Source: Pseudomonadota bacterium
GTDB lineage: Bacteria; Cyanobacteriota; Vampirovibrionia; Obscuribacterales; Obscuribacteraceae
DNA: 63,198 nucleotides
Assembly: GCA_021324135.1 (NCBI GenBank)
Contig: JAJPJO010000380.1
Location: forward strand, 1-63,198
Reading direction: 5' to 3'
Shown here: positions 58,806 through 63,198 of the stretch, one piece after another
How positions within the stretch are numbered: position 1 is the stretch's first letter
Layout of the letters: every line of letters begins with the position of its first letter
The notes under the pieces: model-generated
What the model was told of the DNA's origin: nothing
Databases searched by the model: none
The model's input: the letters and a program-made list of their open reading frames with translations, nothing else
Made by a program: the position numbers and the translations under genes

Positions 58806-60407
58806 ATGAATTTCAGCTGGGTTATCGATCAGCGCAAATGCATAGGTTGTCATGCTTGCACGACTGCTTGCAAGTCGGAAAATGAAGTGCCTCTTTCTGT
58901 CGATCGCACCTGGGTCAAGTATGTCGAGAAAGGCAGTTATCCCGAGGTGCAGCGCCACTTCGGCGTGCTGCGTTGCAATCATTGCGCCAAACCTCCTTGC
59001 GTTGAAATCTGTCCGGTCACAGCTATGTTTCAACGCTCAGACGGAATCGTCGAATTCGACAAGGACGCTTGCATTGGCTGCAAGGCTTGTATCGCTGCTT
59101 GCCCGTATGACGCCATATACATCGATCCCGATAACGGCACCGCTGCCAAATGCAATTTTTGCGCCCATCGTCTGGATGTAGGACTGGAGCCGGCTTGCGT
59201 TGTCGTCTGCCCTGAGGAGGCGCTGATTTTCGGTGACCTCGACGACCCTTTATCAAAGGTTTCTCAACTGATAGGCAGAGAAAAAACGCAAGTGCGCAAG
59301 CCGGAGAAAGACACCGATCCGAAGTGCTTTTACATCGGCGCTGATGAGGCCGTGCTCAATCCCGACGTGCAGACCCATGATGACTCCGGGCTCTACATGT
59401 GGTCCATGCAAAGAAAGGAGAAGCACGGCGCCGCCCTCGACAACAACAAGCCCCATGGTCTTTCGCTCTCATCGGCACTAAATGCGGTGACAGGCGCGCG
59501 AGTCGCCTATGACGTTCACCACGATATTCCATGGGGGCACTACGTCTCGCTGTACTTATTCACCAAGTCGATTGCCGCAGGGACATTTCTGATCGGCTGG
59601 ACGGCGGAGACTGTGTTCTTGATCTACAGTAGCGCCTGGCCGGGTTGGCTGGCCGATTTGGTCTCTCTGGCGGCGCTCGCTTTGACCGGGGCGCTTCTGG
59701 TTGCCGATCTCGATCGTCCTGAGCGCTTCTTCTACATTTTGATCCGGCCGCAGTGGAAGTCCTGGCTGACGATCGGTGCATTCATCATTCTGGGATATTC
59801 GCTTCTTCTCGTCTTGCACTGCGGATTGTCTTTCCTCAACAGCAACTCATCGAGTCAATTAGTCGGTTTCCTGAGGGAAGTTTCCCCCTGGATCTACAAT
59901 TGCGCCATGCCCTTTGCCGCTATGACGGCAATATACACGGCATTTTTATTCGCCCAGGCGAAAGGGCGTGATTTATGGCAAAGCTCCAGTCTGCCTTTGC
60001 ACTTGTTGGTGCAAGCCATTATTGCCGGGTCCGCCTTCACGCTTCTGGCGATTTTGGTGCTGAACGATCCGGGTCCACTGAGAACATTTTGCACTCAAGC
60101 CCTGGGCATCGGTTTGCTCTTGCATCTCTTCTTGATCATCACCGGTGAGGTGCTTACGGCGCATTCCTCCAGGGCTAAACAGCGAGCCGTCAACTTGATG
60201 CTTCACGGACCTTATAAGAATACTTTCTGGATAGGTGCCATCGTATGTGGTGCGGCATTGCCGCTCCTGTTTTTGGGGCTGGAGGCCTATGCCTTAATTC
60301 CATATCCACTGCCTCTGGATGCTGCAGCATCTTGCCTTGCTCTTGCCGGCTTGCTTGCATACGAGCACTGTTTCGTCATGGCCGGACAATCAGTGCGGCT
60401 CAGTTAG
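58806..60407 (+). CDS. Ferredoxin-NrfD fusion: electron-transfer and membrane subunit
   Basis: A 533-residue natural fusion. Residues 1-~145 hold a DmsB/NrfC-type multi-[4Fe-4S] domain with four Cys-rich motifs ('CIGCHACTTAC', 'CNHCAKPPCVEICP', 'CIGCKACIAACP', 'CNFCAHRL...CVVVCP'). After a linker, residues ~240-533 are an NrfD/PsrC-type membrane domain with about eight helices that exchanges electrons with quinones. The two parts are separate proteins in most Psr/Phs/Nrf systems. It precedes the molybdopterin subunit by 8 nt, forming a complex-iron-sulfur-molybdoenzyme module. The Fe-S part has no signal sequence, so the electron-transfer subunit would be on the cytoplasmic side. Confidence 0.9.
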   Translation: MNFSWVIDQRKCIGCHACTTACKSENEVPLSVDRTWVKYVEKGSYPEVQRHFGVLRCNHCAKPPCVEICPVTAMFQRSDGIVEFDKDACIGCKACIAACPYDAIYIDPDNGTAAKCNFCAHRLDVGLEPACVVVCPEEALIFGDLDDPLSKVSQLIGREKTQVRKPEKDTDPKCFYIGADEAVLNPDVQTHDDSGLYMWSMQRKEKHGAALDNNKPHGLSLSSALNAVTGARVAYDVHHDIPWGHYVSLYLFTKSIAAGTFLIGWTAETVFLIYSSAWPGWLADLVSLAALALTGALLVADLDRPERFFYILIRPQWKSWLTIGAFIILGYSLLLVLHCGLSFLNSNSSSQLVGFLREVSPWIYNCAMPFAAMTAIYTAFLFAQAKGRDLWQSSSLPLHLLVQAIIAGSAFTLLAILVLNDPGPLRTFCTQALGIGLLLHLFLIITGEVLTAHSSRAKQRAVNLMLHGPYKNTFWIGAIVCGAALPLLFLGLEAYALIPYPLPLDAAASCLALAGLLAYEHCFVMAGQSVRLS

Positions 60408-60415
60408 GAGGGGTC

Positions 60416-63198
60416 ATGAATACACCAGCCTATCTCAAGAAAGGTCAGGGGCAGAGGTCGTGGTTTTCAAAACTCCTGAGCCGATGCGTTTTTTCCCGGG
60501 ACATTTCTGATTCTAGCCGCCGGGGCACGGCAGGGCAGCCGCACCATGGGCGGTGCGAAGATGCTTTCGCTGTTGATGGCAACGAGTCTGCGCCCCTGGA
60601 AAGATCTGCCGGTCAGCGTCGAGTTGGCGAGCTGAACCTGTTTCCGCCCAAGGAAAAGTGGGATCACTGGCAAGAATGGGATCCTAAAGCCTGGCCAAAA
60701 AAGGTGGCGCGCACTTACCGTCTGGTTCCCACTGTCTGTTTCAACTGCGAGGCGGCATGCGGTTTGCTCGCTTATATTGATAAGGAAACCGACGAGATCA
60801 GAAAATTCGAGGGTAACCCGGAGCACCCTGGATCGCGGGGGCGAAACTGCGCCAAGGGACCGGCAACCATCAATCAAGTGCATGATCCCGAGCGCATTCT
60901 TTATCCCATGAAGAGGGACGGCGAGCGCGGCAGCGGCAAATGGAAGCAGACGAGCTGGGATGAGATTCTCGATGTTTTATCGGGCAGGATTCGCAAAGCT
61001 ATTTTGGAAAACCGTCGCGATCAAGTCATGTATCACGTCGGCAGACCCGGCGAGGATATGTTCACCGAACGAGTCCTGGCCGCCTGGGGTATAGATGGGC
61101 ACAACAGTCACACGAACATATGCTCTTCGGCTGCCCGAGCCGGATATGCCTTTTGGATGGGCATCGATCGCCCCAGCCCCGATCATGCCAATGCAAAATT
61201 CATTCTCTTAATCAGCGCGCACCTCGAGTCGGGGCATTACTTCAACCCTCATGCTCAGAGAATCATCGAGGCCAAAATGAAGGGTGCGAAGATTGCGGTT
61301 ATGGATCCGCGCCTTTCCAATACCGCATCACATGCCGATTACTGGCTGGCATCCTATCCAGGAAGCGAACCCGCCTTCCTGCTTGCCGTTGCCTACGAGC
61401 TCATACGCACACGCAGGATCAACGCCGAATTCATCCGGCGCTGGGTAAACTGGCAGGATTACATGCAGGCTTGTTGCCCTTCTATTGAAGGTACTTTCGA
61501 TAACTTCATCGCCGAGCTGGAGAAACTGTACAGCAAGTATACGCCTGAATTTGCCGAGCAGGCATCAGGCATACACCGTGATATGGTCGGCCGTATTGCC
61601 GATGAGATTGCCAGGGCAGGAACCGCGTTTTCAACCCACACGTGGAGAGCCTCATGTGCGGGAAATCTTGGCGGGTGGCAAACGGCCCGCTGCCTCTTCT
61701 TTTTGAACGTGCTCAGCGGGTCCATTGCCACTCCAGGTGGTACCGCCCCGAATGCCTGGAATAAGTTCGTCGCCAGACCGATGACTATGCCTCCGCACCC
61801 GGAACACTGGAATGAGCTGACCTGGCCCTCCGAGTTTCCCTTGACCTTCTTCGAGATGAGCTTCCTTCTTCCGCATCTTCTCAGGGAAGGAAGAAACGTT
61901 CTTGATGTCTACTTCACACGCGTCTACAACCCCGTCTGGACAAATCCGGACGGCATGAGCTGGATGGAGGTTCTGAAAGACGAATCGAAAATCGGTATTC
62001 ACTGCGCTCTCACACCTGTTTGGAACGAGACGGCCTGGTTTGCCGATTATGTCTTGCCCATGGGACTGGGTCCGGAACGCCACGATCTGCACAGTTATGA
62101 GACTCAGGCGGCCGCCTGGATCGGATTCCGTCAGCCGGTCAAGAAGTCGAGGCCCGGCCAGGTTTGGGAAGAGAATGAGTTTTGGATCGAGCTTTCCTGG
62201 CGCATCGATCCGGACGGCTCGCTTGGCATTCGCAAACATTTTGAATCACCATACCGTCCGGGCGAGAAGGTGTCGATTGATGAATACTACGGCTGGATCT
62301 TCGAGAACAGCGTACCCGGTCTGAAAGAAGCTGCCGAGCGGGAAGGCATGCAACCTCTCGAGTACATGCGGCGCTACGGCTGCTTCGAGATTGATGCGCA
62401 GGTTTATAACGTGCATGAGCAAACCTTGTCCGAGGCCGAGCTTGATGCTACTGAAATCGACGAGGCCACCGGCTGTGTATATAAGGAACGAAGCCTGATT
62501 TCATCAATCAATATGGTGCCCTTGCCGCAGCCTGAAGACAGCGCCGGTCGAAAGCTTGTCGGTGTGCGAGTCGATGATACGGTGCGTCGTGGTTTCCCGA
62601 CCCCATCGGGCAAACTGGAATTCTACTCTGCCACTCTGGCGGAGTGGGGATGGCCGGAATACTCGCTTCCCGTTCCCATTGATAGTCATGTGTGCAGCCG
62701 GGCTGCGGAGAGCCAAATGTGTCTTGTGCCGACATTTCGATTGCCGGTCTTAATCCACACGCGCAGCAGTAATGCAAAATGGCTGAATGAAATCGCTCAT
62801 TCAAACCCGTTATGGATAAATCCCAAAGATGCCGCGCCTTTGAGTATAACCACAGGCGATCTGGTCAGGGTGGAAACGCAGATCGGCTATTTCGTGACCC
62901 GTGCCTGGGTGACTGAATCGATAGCACCACGGGTAGTGGCGTGCTCGCATCACATGGGACGCTGGCGTTTGTCGGAAGACGCCGGCGTCGATCGCTGGTG
63001 CTCCAGTCTGGTTGAGCTGATCGAGCGAGCGCCCGGTCAATATCTTCTCCGCCAGAAAAAAGGCGTTGCCCCTTTCGAGTCTTCCGATCCGGACAGCAAA
63101 AGAGTATGGTGGAATGATGCCGGAGTGCACCAGAATCTCACATTTCCGGTGCAGCCCGATCCTGTGTCGGGCATGCATTGCTGGCATCAGAACGTGAC
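60416..63198 (+). CDS. Molybdopterin oxidoreductase catalytic subunit (cut by window end)
   Basis: The frame is open from ATG 60416 (AGGAGGGG 3-4 nt upstream) to the last base, giving more than 927 residues without a stop; it is incomplete at the right edge. It is a DMSO-reductase-superfamily Mo/W-bisPGD enzyme. The N-terminal [4Fe-4S] site is 'CFNCEAACGLL' plus 'RGRNCAKGP'. The likely Mo ligand is Cys in 'HTNICSSAARAG'. A C-terminal cofactor-binding segment ('INPKDAAPLSITTGDLVRVE' region) is present before the edge. There is no twin-arginine signal: the first ~90 residues are polar with no hydrophobic core, so it is cytoplasmic. Substrate (sulfur, thiosulfate, arsenate or other) is not decided by these motifs. 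Confidence 0.9.
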   Translation, partial: MNTPAYLKKGQGQRSWFSKLLSRCVFSRDISDSSRRGTAGQPHHGRCEDAFAVDGNESAPLERSAGQRRVGELNLFPPKEKWDHWQEWDPKAWPKKVARTYRLVPTVCFNCEAACGLLAYIDKETDEIRKFEGNPEHPGSRGRNCAKGPATINQVHDPERILYPMKRDGERGSGKWKQTSWDEILDVLSGRIRKAILENRRDQVMYHVGRPGEDMFTERVLAAWGIDGHNSHTNICSSAARAGYAFWMGIDRPSPDHANAKFILLISAHLESGHYFNPHAQRIIEAKMKGAKIAVMDPRLSNTASHADYWLASYPGSEPAFLLAVAYELIRTRRINAEFIRRWVNWQDYMQACCPSIEGTFDNFIAELEKLYSKYTPEFAEQASGIHRDMVGRIADEIARAGTAFSTHTWRASCAGNLGGWQTARCLFFLNVLSGSIATPGGTAPNAWNKFVARPMTMPPHPEHWNELTWPSEFPLTFFEMSFLLPHLLREGRNVLDVYFTRVYNPVWTNPDGMSWMEVLKDESKIGIHCALTPVWNETAWFADYVLPMGLGPERHDLHSYETQAAAWIGFRQPVKKSRPGQVWEENEFWIELSWRIDPDGSLGIRKHFESPYRPGEKVSIDEYYGWIFENSVPGLKEAAEREGMQPLEYMRRYGCFEIDAQVYNVHEQTLSEAELDATEIDEATGCVYKERSLISSINMVPLPQPEDSAGRKLVGVRVDDTVRRGFPTPSGKLEFYSATLAEWGWPEYSLPVPIDSHVCSRAAESQMCLVPTFRLPVLIHTRSSNAKWLNEIAHSNPLWINPKDAAPLSITTGDLVRVETQIGYFVTRAWVTESIAPRVVACSHHMGRWRLSEDAGVDRWCSSLVELIERAPGQYLLRQKKGVAPFESSDPDSKRVWWNDAGVHQNLTFPVQPDPVSGMHCWHQNV

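Overview
The window reads as chromosome of a Gram-negative-type, non-phototrophic relative of the cyanobacteria. My best guess is the Vampirovibrionia/Melainabacteria, Obscuribacter-like. This is inferred from a cyanobacterial-type NAD-linked bidirectional hydrogenase (HoxEFUYH) with a full hyp set, a carotenoid oxygenase, glycogen-debranching and GT4 enzymes, many TPR proteins, and large hydrophilic proteins without family names. No photosynthesis gene, rRNA, tRNA, IS element or CRISPR array was seen. The final gene runs off the right edge.

Layout. 0.5-8.6 kb: ARPP-1/DUF6569-type protein, polytopic NTT-like membrane protein, DEAD-box helicase, Nramp-family transporter behind a long structured leader, then a TPR protein coupled to an HxlR-type regulator. 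8.8-21.7 kb: the hydrogenase island. hoxEFUYH, hoxW and a CoA-transferase form one tightly overlapping operon; hypB-hypA run back toward it; hypF-C-D-E run away from hypA. 21.8-28.3 kb: small cytochrome c, unknown protein, FtsH, amylo-alpha-1,6-glucosidase plus glycosyltransferase. 28.5-34.8 kb: LysM-like hydrophilic protein, secreted protein, a protein built only from MshEN-like repeats, and a TPR/proline-rich membrane protein. 34.9-38.1 kb: alpha/beta hydrolase and an ABC-2 exporter operon preceded by a leader that looks like a transcription attenuator.

38.2-44.7 kb is the most unusual part. It holds an ATLF-like metallopeptidase whose HExxH motif reads HQIGH, a secreted protein, and two proteins (40915 and 42756) that share a conserved N-terminal module of about 60 residues but carry unrelated C-termini: Gly-rich repeats in one, an intact HELFH zinc-peptidase site in the other. 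In front of each lies a nearly identical element: a TTGACA-N17-GATGAT promoter, about 92 transcribed nt, and a terminator-like hairpin with a conserved loop. This pairing of a shared N-terminal tag, swapped payloads and a duplicated RNA is my main candidate for an undescribed system.

44.7-63.2 kb: DUF2141 protein, carotenoid oxygenase and membrane protein in one operon; amino acid permease; Ser/Thr kinase; secreted TonB-C-like protein with YxPG repeats; TPR proteins; NCS1 permease; two unknown proteins; and a quinone-linked redox module made of a ferredoxin-NrfD fusion and a molybdopterin oxidoreductase that is cut by the window end. With the NAD-reducing hydrogenase this suggests a flexible fermentative/anaerobic respiratory metabolism that stores glycogen.
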